From Nocardioides jishulii (GTDB lineage Bacteria; Actinomycetota; Actinomycetes; Propionibacteriales; Nocardioidaceae), in contig NZ_CP040748.1 in the NCBI RefSeq assembly GCF_006007965.1, forward strand, positions 1,364,001-1,428,000: a stretch of DNA of 64,000 nucleotides, given 5' to 3'. Position 1 is the stretch's first letter. Every line of letters begins with the position of its first letter. Made by a program: the position numbers and the translations under genes. Of the stretch, positions 38,843-49,361 are shown one piece after another. The notes under the pieces are model-generated. The model saw only the letters and a program-made list of their open reading frames with translations, did not search any database and had not been told where the DNA came from.

Positions 38843-39754
38843 ATGCCGCGGGTGGACATGCGGATGGACCTGGGGATGGACATGGAGTGGCAGCCGCTGC
38901 CCGGCGGGTGGTCGGGGGAGAGCTTCCTCACCGGGATCGGTGACGAACGGTCGGTGGTGCGCATCTTCGCCAGCGCCGGTGAGGGGCGTCCGTACGCCGC
39001 CCAGGTCGACGCTGCCCTGATGCGACTGGTGAGAGGTCTCGTCCCGGTGCCGGAGGTGCTGGAGGTGCGTCCGGCGACCGCCGGGTCGCCGCCGCTCCTC
39101 GTCACGCGCTACGTTCCGGGTGCCCGCGCCGACGACGTCGTACGCGACGCTGACGACGTGGTGCTCGCGGAGGTCGGCCGACACCTCGGACACCTCGCCG
39201 GCACCCTCGCCGGGATGCCGACCCTGCGGGCGGGGGAGTTCGCGGACGAGGACCTGCGGATCGAACCGTTCCCCGGGGACCGTGGCGACCTCCCCGCTCA
39301 CGTCGAGGCGCACCTCGACGACCTGCGAGCGCTGGACGATGCCGGCCGTGACGGCCTGCGGCGACTGGTCCGCGAGGCGCAGGACGTGCTCGACGAGGTG
39401 GGGCGCACCTGCCTGGTCCACGGCGACCTGACGCCCAAGAACGTGGTCCTCACCCCTGAGGGAGACGTCGCCGCACTGGTCGACTGGGAGCACGCGCACA
39501 GCGGCATGCCGCACGCCGACCTGGGCAGCCTGCTGCGCTTCGACCGGCACCCTGCGTGGGAGGACGCGGTCGTCGCCGGGTGGTGCGAGGTGCGCGACGA
39601 GGAACCAGCCCTGGCGAGGGAGCGGGCGCGCTGCGCCGACCTCTTCGCGCTGGTGGACCTGGGTGCGCGTCAGGGAGGCAACCTGGTGGTCGACCTGGCC
39701 GAGCTGTTCCTGGCCGAGATCGTGCGGACCCAGGACGTGCACGCCCACCCTTAG
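38843..39754 (+). CDS. Aminoglycoside phosphotransferase-fold kinase
   Basis: 303-aa APH/choline-kinase-type protein. The catalytic loop is LVHGDLTPKNVVL (Asp and Asn in HGDxxxxN) and the metal-binding segment is LVDWEHAHSGMPHADLG. The N-lobe is short. The start is uncertain: ATG 38843 follows GGGAG/GTGGGAG sequence, and several Met codons occur in the next 12 residues. Likely phosphorylates a small hydroxylated metabolite; resistance to antibiotics should not be assumed from the fold. Confidence 0.8.
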   Translation: MPRVDMRMDLGMDMEWQPLPGGWSGESFLTGIGDERSVVRIFASAGEGRPYAAQVDAALMRLVRGLVPVPEVLEVRPATAGSPPLLVTRYVPGARADDVVRDADDVVLAEVGRHLGHLAGTLAGMPTLRAGEFADEDLRIEPFPGDRGDLPAHVEAHLDDLRALDDAGRDGLRRLVREAQDVLDEVGRTCLVHGDLTPKNVVLTPEGDVAALVDWEHAHSGMPHADLGSLLRFDRHPAWEDAVVAGWCEVRDEEPALARERARCADLFALVDLGARQGGNLVVDLAELFLAEIVRTQDVHAHP

Positions 39755-39855
39755 CAGCGGAGCGGGCAACGCTCTGGTCAGGGCAGCGGGCAGGACGCGG
39801 GCAGGACTGCGGGATGGGCCGTCTCCCCGGTTGGACGCCTGACGTGCCCGCTGAG

Positions 39856-39861
39856 TAGAGT
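39856..39861 (+). promoter_or_regulatory. -10 box for rpsA
   Basis: TAGAGT 133 nt before the rpsA ATG, implying a leader of about 125 nt. Long leaders are common for rpsA, where S1 can regulate its own translation. Confidence 0.5.
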
Positions 39862-39993
39862 GGGCCATTGCGCCAGAGGTCTGCGACGAGCCCATACGGA
39901 GCGGTTCCTCGCTCATCGTGAACGGTCGCGGTGAACAACGGATTCTCCGGCGCTCCGAACGACTCCATCCATCCCCAAGGACAACTCTTCCTA

Positions 39994-41469
39994 ATGACGA
40001 GCACCAGCATCCCTCTTCCCGACTACGACGCCCCCCAGGTGGCGATCAACGACATCGGTTCTGAAGAGGACTTCCTCGCCGCGATCGACGCGACGATCAA
40101 GTACTTCAACGACGGCGACATCGTCGACGGCATCATCGTGAAGGTCGACCGTGACGAGGTGCTCCTCGACATCGGTTACAAGACCGAAGGTGTCATTCCC
40201 TCCCGTGAGCTCTCGATCAAGCACGACGTCGACCCGTCCGAGGTCGTCTCGATCGGCGACAAGGTTGAGGCCCTCGTTCTCCAGAAGGAGGACAAGGAAG
40301 GTCGTCTGATCCTGTCGAAGAAGCGCGCCCAGTACGAGCGCGCCTGGGGCACCATCGAGCAGGTCAAGGAAGAGGACGGCGTCGTCGAGGGCACCGTCAT
40401 CGAGGTCGTCAAGGGTGGTCTCATCCTGGACATCGGCCTGCGCGGCTTCCTGCCCGCCTCGCTCGTCGAGATGCGTCGCGTCCGCGACCTGCAGCCCTAC
40501 GTGGGTCAGACCCTCGAGGCCAAGATCATCGAGCTCGACAAGAACCGCAACAACGTGGTCCTGTCGCGCCGTGCCTGGCTCGAGCAGACCCAGTCCGAGG
40601 TTCGCCACGGCTTCCTGACCCAGCTCCAGAAGGGTCAGATCCGCAAGGGTGTCGTCTCCTCGATCGTCAACTTCGGTGCGTTCGTCGACCTCGGCGGCGT
40701 CGACGGTCTCGTCCACGTCTCCGAGCTCTCCTGGAAGCACATCGACCACCCCTCCGAGGTCGTCACCGTCGGCGACGAGGTCACCGTCGAGGTCCTCGAC
40801 GTCGACATGGACCGCGAGCGCGTGTCCCTGTCGCTCAAGGCCACGCAGGAAGACCCGTGGCAGCACTTCGCCCGCACCCACCAGATCGGTCAGATCGTGC
40901 CCGGAAAGGTCACCAAGCTGGTGCCCTTCGGTTCGTTCGTCCGCGTCGAGGAGGGCATCGAGGGCCTCGTGCACATCTCCGAGCTGGCCGAGCGCCACGT
41001 GGAGATCCCGGAGCAGGTCGTCCAGGTCAACGACGACGTCATGGTCAAGATCATCGACATCGACCTCGAGCGTCGCCGGATCTCGCTGTCCCTCAAGCAG
41101 GCCAACGAGACCTCCGCTGCCGCCGACGTCGACGAGTTCGACCCGACGCTCTACGGCATGGCTGCCACGTACGACGACCAGGGCAACTACGTCTACCCCG
41201 AGGGCTTCGACCCGGAGACCGGCGAGTGGCTCGAGGGCTTCGACGAGCAGCGCGCGACCTGGGAGGAGCAGTACGCCAAGGCGCACGCTCGCTGGGAGCA
41301 GCACGTCAAGCAGCAGGCGGAGGCCAAGCAGGCCGAGGCCGAGGCTGGCGAGGCCACCTCGTACAGCTCCGGTGGCGACGTCGAGGCTGCCGAGGAGGTC
41401 GGCGGTTCGCTGGCGTCCGACGAGGCCCTGCAGGCCCTGCGCGAGAAGCTGACCGGCGGCGCCAACTGA
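39994..41469 (+). CDS. rpsA: 30S ribosomal protein S1
   Basis: 491 aa with four S1 RNA-binding domains (about 37-106, 123-189, 209-278 and 294-364) and a 120-residue acidic, Gln/Ala-rich tail, the usual actinobacterial layout (six domains in Escherichia coli). Repeat units are clear, for example GVVSSIVNFGAFVDLGGVDG and GKVTKLVPFGSFVRVEEG. ATG 39994 is preceded by AAGGA at 12 nt; an upstream in-frame ATG is not supported. Helps initiate translation on leadered mRNAs. Confidence 0.96.
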   Translation: MTSTSIPLPDYDAPQVAINDIGSEEDFLAAIDATIKYFNDGDIVDGIIVKVDRDEVLLDIGYKTEGVIPSRELSIKHDVDPSEVVSIGDKVEALVLQKEDKEGRLILSKKRAQYERAWGTIEQVKEEDGVVEGTVIEVVKGGLILDIGLRGFLPASLVEMRRVRDLQPYVGQTLEAKIIELDKNRNNVVLSRRAWLEQTQSEVRHGFLTQLQKGQIRKGVVSSIVNFGAFVDLGGVDGLVHVSELSWKHIDHPSEVVTVGDEVTVEVLDVDMDRERVSLSLKATQEDPWQHFARTHQIGQIVPGKVTKLVPFGSFVRVEEGIEGLVHISELAERHVEIPEQVVQVNDDVMVKIIDIDLERRRISLSLKQANETSAAADVDEFDPTLYGMAATYDDQGNYVYPEGFDPETGEWLEGFDEQRATWEEQYAKAHARWEQHVKQQAEAKQAEAEAGEATSYSSGGDVEAAEEVGGSLASDEALQALREKLTGGAN

Positions 41470-41494
41470 GCCACGGCTCACCCGCACGTCACGA

Positions 41495-41528
41495 GACGGC
41501 CCGCCCGGAGAGATCCGGGCGGGCCGTC
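41495..41528 (+). terminator. Terminator of rpsA
   Basis: 15-bp perfect GC-rich stem (41495-41509 with 41514-41528) and GAGA loop, followed by CCCGCATTTCCC. Confidence 0.8.
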
Positions 41529-41573
41529 CCGCATTTCCCGCCCACGCACGCGCGCCGCACGGACCACCTTGCT

Positions 41574-41579
41574 ACTGTC
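41574..41579 (+). promoter_or_regulatory. Candidate -10 box for coaE
   Basis: TACTGT about 46 nt before GTG 41626. The transcript would carry the GGAGGAG site, so this gene is leadered in contrast to many neighbours. Confidence 0.4.
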
Positions 41580-41625
41580 GCGCCGTCCAGCGATGCGCCG
41601 TTTCGTCATGGTGGAGGAGTGCACA

Positions 41626-42228
41626 GTGGTGGTGAGGGTCGGTCTGACCGGAGGCGTGGCATCGGGCAAGAGCACGGTGTCGGCGCTCCTCGCGGAGCGT
41701 GGCGCCGTCGTCGTGGACGCGGACCTGCTGGCCCGTGAAGTCGTCGCCCCCGGCACTGACGGGCTCGCCGCCGTGCTGGCGGAGTTCGGGCCGGAGGTCC
41801 TCGCCGAGGACGGCTCCCTCGACCGTGCTGCACTGGGCGCCGTCGTCTTCGCGGACGAGTCCAGGCGTCGTGCGCTGGAGGCGATCATCCACCCGCGGGT
41901 GCGCGCCGCCGGCGCCGCCCTCGAGGCCGCCGCCACCGGTGACGCGATCGTGGTGCACGACATCCCGCTGCTCGTGGAGACCGGGCAGGCCGAGCTCTTC
42001 GACGTCGTGGTCGTGGTCGACGTGCCGGTCGAGGAGCAGCTGCGCCGCATGGTCGGGCTGCGAGGGATGACCGAGGCAGACGCGCGGGCGCGGGTGGCGG
42101 CCCAGGCGAGTCGCGAGCAGCGGCTGGCGGTGGCCGACCACGTCATCGACAACACCGGGGACCTCGAGCAGCTGCGGGCCCGAGTGGACGAGGTCTACGA
42201 CGCACTACGGGCCCGCACCGACGCCTGA
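41626..42228 (+). CDS. coaE: Dephospho-CoA kinase
   Basis: 200-aa final enzyme of coenzyme A synthesis, phosphorylating the 3'-OH of dephospho-CoA. P-loop [12 protein letters not shown] is at the N-terminus, followed by the substrate-binding segment [12 protein letters not shown] and the HDIPLLVE motif. The GTG at 41626 was chosen because GGAGGAG ends six bases before it; two more GTG codons follow directly. The protein lacks the C-terminal UPF0157 fusion seen in some mycobacterial CoaE. Downstream of rpsA, as in other actinobacteria. Confidence 0.95.
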   Translation: MVVRVGLTGGVASGKSTVSALLAERGAVVVDADLLAREVVAPGTDGLAAVLAEFGPEVLAEDGSLDRAALGAVVFADESRRRALEAIIHPRVRAAGAALEAAATGDAIVVHDIPLLVETGQAELFDVVVVVDVPVEEQLRRMVGLRGMTEADARARVAAQASREQRLAVADHVIDNTGDLEQLRARVDEVYDALRARTDA

Positions 42229-42267
42229 CGGCATCGATACGGGCCCGTGTCAGCCCCCGGAGGAGGG

Positions 42268-43233
<966 letters not shown>

Positions 43234-43444
43234 CGTCTTGCCTCCTGCTCCGTGTCCGCTCGTAGCGGTCACACCGTGGTCAACGGTCGGTGGAGCCGGA
43301 TGATTCCCCTGCGTTCTGGGTTCAACCCTGCGCATCCACCGATCGAGTCTCTCGGTGGTTTGACGAGTGGCAGAGCCCTGAAGTTGCCGGGTGGGCCGAC
43401 TCTCAGGGAGTTTTCAGCCCACCCCGGCGTCTCTCCGGAAACCC

Positions 43445-45622
43445 TCAGGGTTGGGAGGCTCGATCAGGCGCGGCGTGCGCCAGACCCATCCGGTCCAGGA
43501 TCCAGGCCAGCGAGAACGCGCGGTCGTGCCAGGCCTTGTAACGGCCCGAGACGCCGCCGTGGCCGGCGCTCATCTCGGTGCGCAGCAGGAAGTCACGTCG
43601 GCCCACGGCGGTGGCGCGCAGCTTCGCGATCCACTTGGCAGGCTCCACGTAGAGGACCCGGGTGTCGTTGAGCGACGTCTCCGCCAGGATCGGGGGATAG
43701 TCCACCGCTGCCACGTTGTCGTACGGGGCGTAGGAGGACATCAGGGCGTAGACGTCGGGGTCGGCCTCGGGGTTGCCCCACTCCTCGTACTCGCCGATCG
43801 TCAGCGGGAGCGTCGCGTCGAGCATCGTGGTCAGCGCGTCGACGAAGGGCACGTTGGCGACGACGCCGGCGAAGAGCTCGGGCGCCTGGTTGACCACCGC
43901 ACCCATGAGCAGGCCGCCGGCGCTGCCGCCCTCCGCGACGAGGGTCTCGGGCGACGACCAACCGGTCTCGACCAGGTGGCGTGCGACGTCGACGAAGTCG
44001 TTGAACGTGTTGGGCTTGTGGTCGAGCTTGCCCTCGTCGTACCAGCGCCGTCCCATCTCGCCGCCCCCCCGCACGTGGGCGATGGCGAAGGCGGCGCCGC
44101 GGTCCAGGAGCGACAGGCGTGGCACGGAGAAGTAGGGGTCGATCGAGGCCTCGTACGCCCCGTAGCCGTAGAGCAGGGTGGGCAGCGGGCGGCCGCCGTC
44201 GTGGGCGCCCTTGCGGCACACGAGCGAGACGGGCACCTGGACCCCGTCACGGGCGGTCGCCCAGAGCCGGTGCTCCTCGTAGTCGTCGACGTCGAAGCCG
44301 CCGAGCACGGGCGTACGCCGCAGCAGCGTCAGCTCGCGGGTGCGTACGTCGTAGTCGTAGACCGACGATGGCACGGCCAGGGAGGTGTAGCCCAGGCGCA
44401 CGGTCGGCTGGGTGAACTCCGGGTTGGAGCCGGAGCCGATGGTGTAGACCGCCCGGTCGAACTCGACCAGGTGGCCCTCGCCGACGCCGTCCGGGCCGAG
44501 CGGAAGGATGCGCAGCTGGGTCAGGCCCTCGCTGCGCTGGTGCAGCACGAGGTGGGTGGCGAACGCGTCCACGTCCTCGAGACGCACCGCGGGGTCGTGC
44601 GCCACCAGCGGGGCCCACTGGGCGGGCGTGGCCGGTGCCGGTGGGGAGACGGCGAGCTCGAAGTCAGGACCGGTGCCGTTGTGCAGTACGAGGAACGCCG
44701 GGGCGTCGGCGATGACGGCCGACTCGAGGTGGTACTCCAGCCCGTCGGTGCGGGGGTGGAAGACGGTGAACTGCGCCTGCTCGTCGGTGGTGTCCAGGAT
44801 CGACCACTCGGTCGTGGTCTTCGAGCCGGAGACGACGTACAGCCAGCGGTCGTCGCGGCTGCGGCCCACCGCCACCCAGTAGCGCGCGTCGGTCTCGTGG
44901 TGCACCAGCTCGTCCTCGGCCTGCGACGTCCCGAGCCGGTGTCGCCACACCTTGTCGGAGCGCCACGCCTCGTCGACGGTCGTGTAGAAGAAGGAGGTGC
45001 TGTCCGGGTGCCAGGTGACTCCGCCGAGCACGCCCTCGACGACGTCGTCGAGGAGGGTGCCGTCGGCCAGACGCTTGACGCGCACGGTGTAGCGCTCGTC
45101 GCCGGCGGTGTCGACCGAGTAGGCCAGCAGGGTGTCGTCCAGCGAGAGTGCGGAGCCGCCGAGGGAGAAGAACTCGTGGCCCTCGGCCAGCTCGTTGAGG
45201 TCGAGCAGCACCTCTTCGCCGGGCAGGGCCGGTTCGTCGACCTTGGCGTCGGCGTCGGGGACCGGCGGGGTCCAGTCGTCAGGGTCGCTGACCGGCACGC
45301 GGCAGCTGGCGCCGTACTCCTTGCCCTCGAAGGTGCGCCCGTAGAACCACCATCCGCGGTTGCGGGTCGGGACCGACAGGTCGGTCTCCTTGGTGCGTGC
45401 CCGGGTCTCCTCGAAGAGCGATGCCCGCAGGTCCGCGAGGTGGGCGGTGGCCTGCTCGGTCCAGGCGTTCTCGGCCTCCAGGTGGGCGAGCACCTCCGGG
45501 GAGTCCTTCTCCCGCAACCACTCGTAGTCGTCGGTACGGGTGACTCCGTGCCACTCGCGGCTCACCGGGTGGCGGGGAGCGACGGGTGGCTGGGCGGGGG
45601 ACGACTGGGCGCTGTCGGACAT
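43445..45622 (-). CDS. ptrB: Oligopeptidase B (prolyl oligopeptidase family, S9)
   Basis: 725-aa cytoplasmic serine peptidase with N-terminal beta-propeller and C-terminal alpha/beta-hydrolase. The nucleophile is in EGGSAGGLLMGAV, and the catalytic His in MSAGHGGVSGRY. The HGVTRTDDYEWLRE N-terminus is typical of oligopeptidase B, which cuts peptides after Arg/Lys. ATG 45622 lies seven bases after a minus-strand TACGCT box. The basic-residue specificity is inferred from family only. Confidence 0.9.
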   Translation of the reverse strand: MSDSAQSSPAQPPVAPRHPVSREWHGVTRTDDYEWLREKDSPEVLAHLEAENAWTEQATAHLADLRASLFEETRARTKETDLSVPTRNRGWWFYGRTFEGKEYGASCRVPVSDPDDWTPPVPDADAKVDEPALPGEEVLLDLNELAEGHEFFSLGGSALSLDDTLLAYSVDTAGDERYTVRVKRLADGTLLDDVVEGVLGGVTWHPDSTSFFYTTVDEAWRSDKVWRHRLGTSQAEDELVHHETDARYWVAVGRSRDDRWLYVVSGSKTTTEWSILDTTDEQAQFTVFHPRTDGLEYHLESAVIADAPAFLVLHNGTGPDFELAVSPPAPATPAQWAPLVAHDPAVRLEDVDAFATHLVLHQRSEGLTQLRILPLGPDGVGEGHLVEFDRAVYTIGSGSNPEFTQPTVRLGYTSLAVPSSVYDYDVRTRELTLLRRTPVLGGFDVDDYEEHRLWATARDGVQVPVSLVCRKGAHDGGRPLPTLLYGYGAYEASIDPYFSVPRLSLLDRGAAFAIAHVRGGGEMGRRWYDEGKLDHKPNTFNDFVDVARHLVETGWSSPETLVAEGGSAGGLLMGAVVNQAPELFAGVVANVPFVDALTTMLDATLPLTIGEYEEWGNPEADPDVYALMSSYAPYDNVAAVDYPPILAETSLNDTRVLYVEPAKWIAKLRATAVGRRDFLLRTEMSAGHGGVSGRYKAWHDRAFSLAWILDRMGLAHAAPDRASQP

Positions 45623-45629
45623 GGCCGAC

Positions 45630-45635
45630 AGCGTA
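45630..45635 (-). promoter_or_regulatory. -10 box for leaderless ptrB transcript
   Basis: TACGCT on the minus strand, seven bases before ATG 45622, without a Shine-Dalgarno sequence. Confidence 0.55.
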
Positions 45636-45720
45636 CGGGGCAGCGCCGACCGCGGCGAGGACCCGTCGGACTTCGTCGACACCTGACGTCCACGACGCGG
45701 AGAGGCGTCAGAATGGCTCC

Positions 45721-46410
45721 GTGCACCTGGACCTGAATGCCGACCTCGGCGAGGAGATCACCGACGACGCGGCCCTCCTGGGGGTCGTCTCGAGCGCCAA
45801 CGTGGCGTGCGGCTATCACGCCGGGTCGGTGGCGATCATGCGTGAGGTCTGCGCTCGCGCGGTGACGTCCGGGGTCTCGGTGGGGGCACAGGTCTCCTAC
45901 GCGGACCGCGAGAACTTCGGGCGCCTGGATCGTGACGTGCCGGCCTCCGTGCTGCGGGAGCAGGTGGCTGACCAGGTCGGGACCCTCGCCGCGATCGCCG
46001 CTGCCGAGGGCACCAGCGTCCGCTACGTCAAGCCGCACGGCGCGCTCTACCACCGCGTGATCGACGACGAGGTCCAGGCCACTGCCGTGCTCGACGGGTC
46101 CGGCGAGCTGCCGGTGCTCGCCATGGTGCCCGGGGCGCTCGCCCACCTGGCGAGTGAGCGCGGCCGCACGGTCTGGTCCGAGGCGTTCCCCGACCGGGGG
46201 TACACCGACCAGGGGCGACTCGTGCCGCGTGGCGAGCCCGGGGCCCTGGTCGAGGGGGAGGCGGCGATCGCGTCCCGGGCGGTCGAGCTCGCCGCCCGTC
46301 CCGACATCCACTCGCTCTGCCTCCACGGCGACAGCCCAGGTGCCGTGGCCGCCGCCCGCGCGGTGCGGTCGGCGCTGCGGGGTGCCGGCTGGCAGCTGCG
46401 CGGACTGTGA
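45721..46410 (+). CDS. pxpA: 5-oxoprolinase subunit A (LamB/YcsF family)
   Basis: 229 aa, slightly shorter than the usual 245-255. N-terminal DLNADLGEEITDD and the conserved SSANVACGYHAG and KPHGALYH motifs define the family. With PxpB and PxpC it forms the ATP-dependent 5-oxoprolinase that opens 5-oxoproline (pyroglutamate) to glutamate. GTG 45721 lacks a ribosome-binding site; a CAGAAT box six bases before it suggests leaderless initiation. The last 4 nt overlap pxpB. Confidence 0.92.
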   Translation: MHLDLNADLGEEITDDAALLGVVSSANVACGYHAGSVAIMREVCARAVTSGVSVGAQVSYADRENFGRLDRDVPASVLREQVADQVGTLAAIAAAEGTSVRYVKPHGALYHRVIDDEVQATAVLDGSGELPVLAMVPGALAHLASERGRTVWSEAFPDRGYTDQGRLVPRGEPGALVEGEAAIASRAVELAARPDIHSLCLHGDSPGAVAAARAVRSALRGAGWQLRGL

Positions 46411-47045
46411 GGGCGTACGCCGTGCCCTCCGACCGTCCACTGCCGCTGGGGGCCGTGCGCCTCGGATCGGACGCCTGGCTGCTCCGGGTGGACGGCGCCG
46501 AGCAGGCAGCATCGCTGGCGACAGCTCTGCGTCACGGAGCGCTGCGGTGCAGCGACGTCGTGCCGGCCGCCACGACGGTGCTGGTCGACGGCGTCGAGGA
46601 GCCCGATGAGCTGTGGCGGATCGTCGAGGGGTGGGACCCGACGGCGGTGCAGGCCCACGCCGGTGAGCTGGTCGAGGTCCCGGTCATCTACGACGGGGCG
46701 GATCTCGACCGAGTCGCCGCCCACTGGGGCGTCGACGTCGGCGGGGTGGTCGCGCGGCACACCGGCCTCGAGTTCGTCGCCACCTTCTCCGGCTTCGCGC
46801 CGGGCTTCAGCTATCTGAGCGGTCTGCCCGCGGAGTGGGCGGTGCCGCGCCTGGCGTCGCCGCGCAGCCGGGTGCCGGCCGGCTCGGTCGCGCTGGCAGA
46901 TCGCTGGTGCGGTATCTATCCCTCGGAGTCGCCGGGAGGCTGGAGCCTGCTGGGCCGCACCGAGCTGGCGGTCTGGGACCTCGGGCGGGGGGAGGCCCCG
47001 GCCCTCCTGGTGCCGGGTGCGCGGGTGCGGTTCGTGGTCGCGTGA
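46407..47045 (+). CDS. pxpB: 5-oxoprolinase subunit B (KipI/allophanate hydrolase subunit 1-like)
   Basis: 212 aa, cyclophilin-like fold. Family motifs: FVATFSGFAPGFSYLSGL and RSRVPAGSVALADRW, then YPSESPGGWSLLGRT. Start GTG overlaps pxpA (GTGA) and the stop overlaps pxpC, so subunits are coupled. Complements PxpA and PxpC. Confidence 0.92.
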   Translation: MRAYAVPSDRPLPLGAVRLGSDAWLLRVDGAEQAASLATALRHGALRCSDVVPAATTVLVDGVEEPDELWRIVEGWDPTAVQAHAGELVEVPVIYDGADLDRVAAHWGVDVGGVVARHTGLEFVATFSGFAPGFSYLSGLPAEWAVPRLASPRSRVPAGSVALADRWCGIYPSESPGGWSLLGRTELAVWDLGRGEAPALLVPGARVRFVVA

Positions 47046-47875
47046 GCGTGCACGTCGTCGAGCCCGGTCCGCTCACCACCGTCCAGGACGCCGGCCGTCC
47101 CGGCTGGGCGCACCTCGGCGTGCCGCGGGCGGGCTTCCTGGACGCAGGGGCAGCGACGCTGGCCAACCGGCTCGTCGGCAACCCGGAGGGTGCCGCGCTG
47201 CTGGAGACCACCGCTGGCGGCCTGCGCTTCGTGCTCGGCGCGGCCCGGACGCTGGCGGTGACCGGAGCCCGGTGCCCCGTCACGGCGGCAGGCCGGTCAC
47301 TGCCGTTCGCCGAGGCCGTGACCCTGGCAGCGGGCACCGAGGTCGTCATCGGCACTCCCACGCACGGTCTGCGGACGTACGTCGCCCTGGCCGGCGCCAT
47401 CGACGTGGCGCCCGTCCTGGGCTCCCGCTCGACCGACACGCTCGCCGGGGTCGGACCCCCCGTGGTGCGGGCCGGCCAGGTGCTGCCGCTCGGCGTCCCC
47501 GGCCGCGTGCCGGCGGCCGGAGTGGTGGTCCGGCCCCCGGCAGAGGCCGTGCTGCGCCTGCACCCCGGACCGCAGGCGGACTGGTTGACGCGTCCCGACG
47601 ACCTCGACGGTGCCGTCGTCCGGGTGGGCGCGGCGTCGAACCGGGTCGGCCTGCGGCTGGAGGGCGTACGCGTGGGGCGTCGCCCCGGGGAGCTGCCGAG
47701 CGAGGGCATGGTGCTCGGTGCCGTGCAGGCTCCCGAGGGTGGCGAGCTCGTCGTCTTCCTCAATGACCACCCGCCCACCGGCGGCTACCCCGTGGTGGCG
47801 GTCGTGGCCCGGGCGGACCTGGCCTGGTGCGCCCAGGCACGCCCCGGCGACGAGGTCGTGCTCGAGCTGCTCTGA
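47042..47875 (+). CDS. pxpC: 5-oxoprolinase subunit C (KipA/allophanate hydrolase subunit 2-like)
   Basis: 277 aa. Begins VHVVEPGPLTTVQDAGRPGW, the biotin-dependent carboxyltransferase-like family signature, and contains VAASNRVGLRLEG in altered form (GAASNRVGLRLEG) and FLNDHPPTGGYPV. Start overlaps pxpB by 4 nt. Last gene of the pxpABC operon, which converges on dinB. No transporter is linked. Confidence 0.92.
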   Translation: MSVHVVEPGPLTTVQDAGRPGWAHLGVPRAGFLDAGAATLANRLVGNPEGAALLETTAGGLRFVLGAARTLAVTGARCPVTAAGRSLPFAEAVTLAAGTEVVIGTPTHGLRTYVALAGAIDVAPVLGSRSTDTLAGVGPPVVRAGQVLPLGVPGRVPAAGVVVRPPAEAVLRLHPGPQADWLTRPDDLDGAVVRVGAASNRVGLRLEGVRVGRRPGELPSEGMVLGAVQAPEGGELVVFLNDHPPTGGYPVVAVVARADLAWCAQARPGDEVVLELL

Positions 47876-47890
47876 CGCAGGCGCCGGACG

Positions 47891-49204
47891 TCAGTCGGCG
47901 TCGAGCGTCCCGTGCTCCAGGAGGGTCAGTGCGCGATCCTCCAGGGAGAAGGAACGCACCGGCCCCGGACCGGTCTCGGCCGTCTCGAACCGGACCGTGA
48001 CCACGCCTCGGCCCGAGCCCCAGACCCATCCGGGACCGTGGTCGGCGTGCACGACGTCGGAGCCGGGCGCCCAGGCCGGGCGACGTGACGGCGGTGCGGC
48101 GTCCACAGGAATGGGCTCCTCCTGCTCGACCTCGTCGCCGAAGAGCCCTTCCTGGATCCAGTCCGCGAGTCCGGAGACGCCGACTCCGAGGAGGCGGACG
48201 CCGCCGGCGGTCTCCACCTCACCCAGCAGGCGTCGGGCGGTGCGGGCGATGACCTGGGCGTCGTCGGTGGGGGAGTCGAGGGTGGAGGACCGGCTGAGCG
48301 TGGTGAAGTCGTGCAGCCGCACCTTGATGCTCACCGTGCGTCCTGACTGACGCGCCTTGGACAGTCGCTGCGCGACGGTGGTGGCCTGGCGTGCCAGCAG
48401 CCCCTCCATCAGCACCCGGTCGTTCACGTCCTCGGAGTAGGTGTCCTCGACGCTGACCGACTTGGCCTCGCGCTCGGCCACGACCGGCCGGTGGTCGACC
48501 GCGTGGGCCAGACGGTGGAGGCCGTGGCCGTGTGCCTTGCCGACCAGCCGGACGACCTCCTCCTCGCTGGCCCGGGCCAGGTCGGCGACGGTGTGGATGC
48601 CGTCGCGCCGCAGTCGCTCCACGGTGGCCGGTCCGACCCCGGGGATGACGCGTACGTGCATGGGCCACAGCAGCTCCAGCTCGGTGCCCGGGGCGACCAC
48701 GGTGAGCCCGTCGGGCTTGTCCAGCTCGCTGGCCACCTTGGCCATGAACTTGGAGCTGGCCACGCCCACCGTCGCGGTGAGGCCGCCGGTCACCTCGCTC
48801 ACCTGCTGGCGCAGCTCCTCGGCGACGCCGGCGACCGTCTCCAGCGACAGGTCCGGCAGGTCGGCGGCAGCGAGGTCGACGAACGCCTCGTCGAGGGAGA
48901 GGGGCTCGACCAGCGGGGACACCTCACGCAGGGCCTTCATCACGAGCCTGCTGGCTGCGCGGTAGGCGTGGAACCGTCCGGAGAGGAAGGCCGCGTGCGG
49001 ACAACGGGCGCGGGCCTCGCGGGTCGACATCGCCGACCGCACACCGAAGGTCCGCGCTTCGTAGGAGGCGGTGGCCACGACGCCCCGACCCCCGACACCG
49101 CCGACCACGACGGGCTTGCCGCGCAGCGAGGGCTTGTCACGTTGCTCGACGGCAGCGAAGAAGGCGTCGAGGTCCAGATGGAGGATCGAGGCGGTGGCAC
49201 GCAT
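47891..49204 (-). CDS. dinB: DNA polymerase IV (Y family)
   Basis: 437-aa translesion polymerase. Catalytic acidic residues are in LHLDLDAFFAAVEQ and LSLDEAFVD. The steric-gate region FFAAVE, the helix-hairpin-helix IPGVGPATVERL and little-finger domain are present. After the little finger an actinobacterial C-terminal extension (about 370-437; VVHADHGPGWVWGSGRGVVTV) replaces the usual beta-clamp tail and may act as a small binding module. Two possible starts, GTG 49207 and ATG 49204; GAGG favours the ATG. Confidence 0.93.
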   Translation of the reverse strand: MRATASILHLDLDAFFAAVEQRDKPSLRGKPVVVGGVGGRGVVATASYEARTFGVRSAMSTREARARCPHAAFLSGRFHAYRAASRLVMKALREVSPLVEPLSLDEAFVDLAAADLPDLSLETVAGVAEELRQQVSEVTGGLTATVGVASSKFMAKVASELDKPDGLTVVAPGTELELLWPMHVRVIPGVGPATVERLRRDGIHTVADLARASEEEVVRLVGKAHGHGLHRLAHAVDHRPVVAEREAKSVSVEDTYSEDVNDRVLMEGLLARQATTVAQRLSKARQSGRTVSIKVRLHDFTTLSRSSTLDSPTDDAQVIARTARRLLGEVETAGGVRLLGVGVSGLADWIQEGLFGDEVEQEEPIPVDAAPPSRRPAWAPGSDVVHADHGPGWVWGSGRGVVTVRFETAETGPGPVRSFSLEDRALTLLEHGTLDAD

Positions 49205-49361
49205 CACGACCTCGCGTCCCGGCAGCCCGCACTCATGCCCCCATTGTCGTCGTCACCGCCGACGATGTGGAAAAGCCGCAGCTTCTCCCCAGGCGATGGC
49301 CCCTCCACAGGGCCCTCCGTGGCGGCTGCGAGCGGGGAGCCGGCCGGGCCAGAGTCGCGGC

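Noticed and set aside
38843-39754. Aminoglycoside resistance gene
   Set aside because: The APH fold is shared by many housekeeping kinases; no resistance-specific motif or mobile context is visible.
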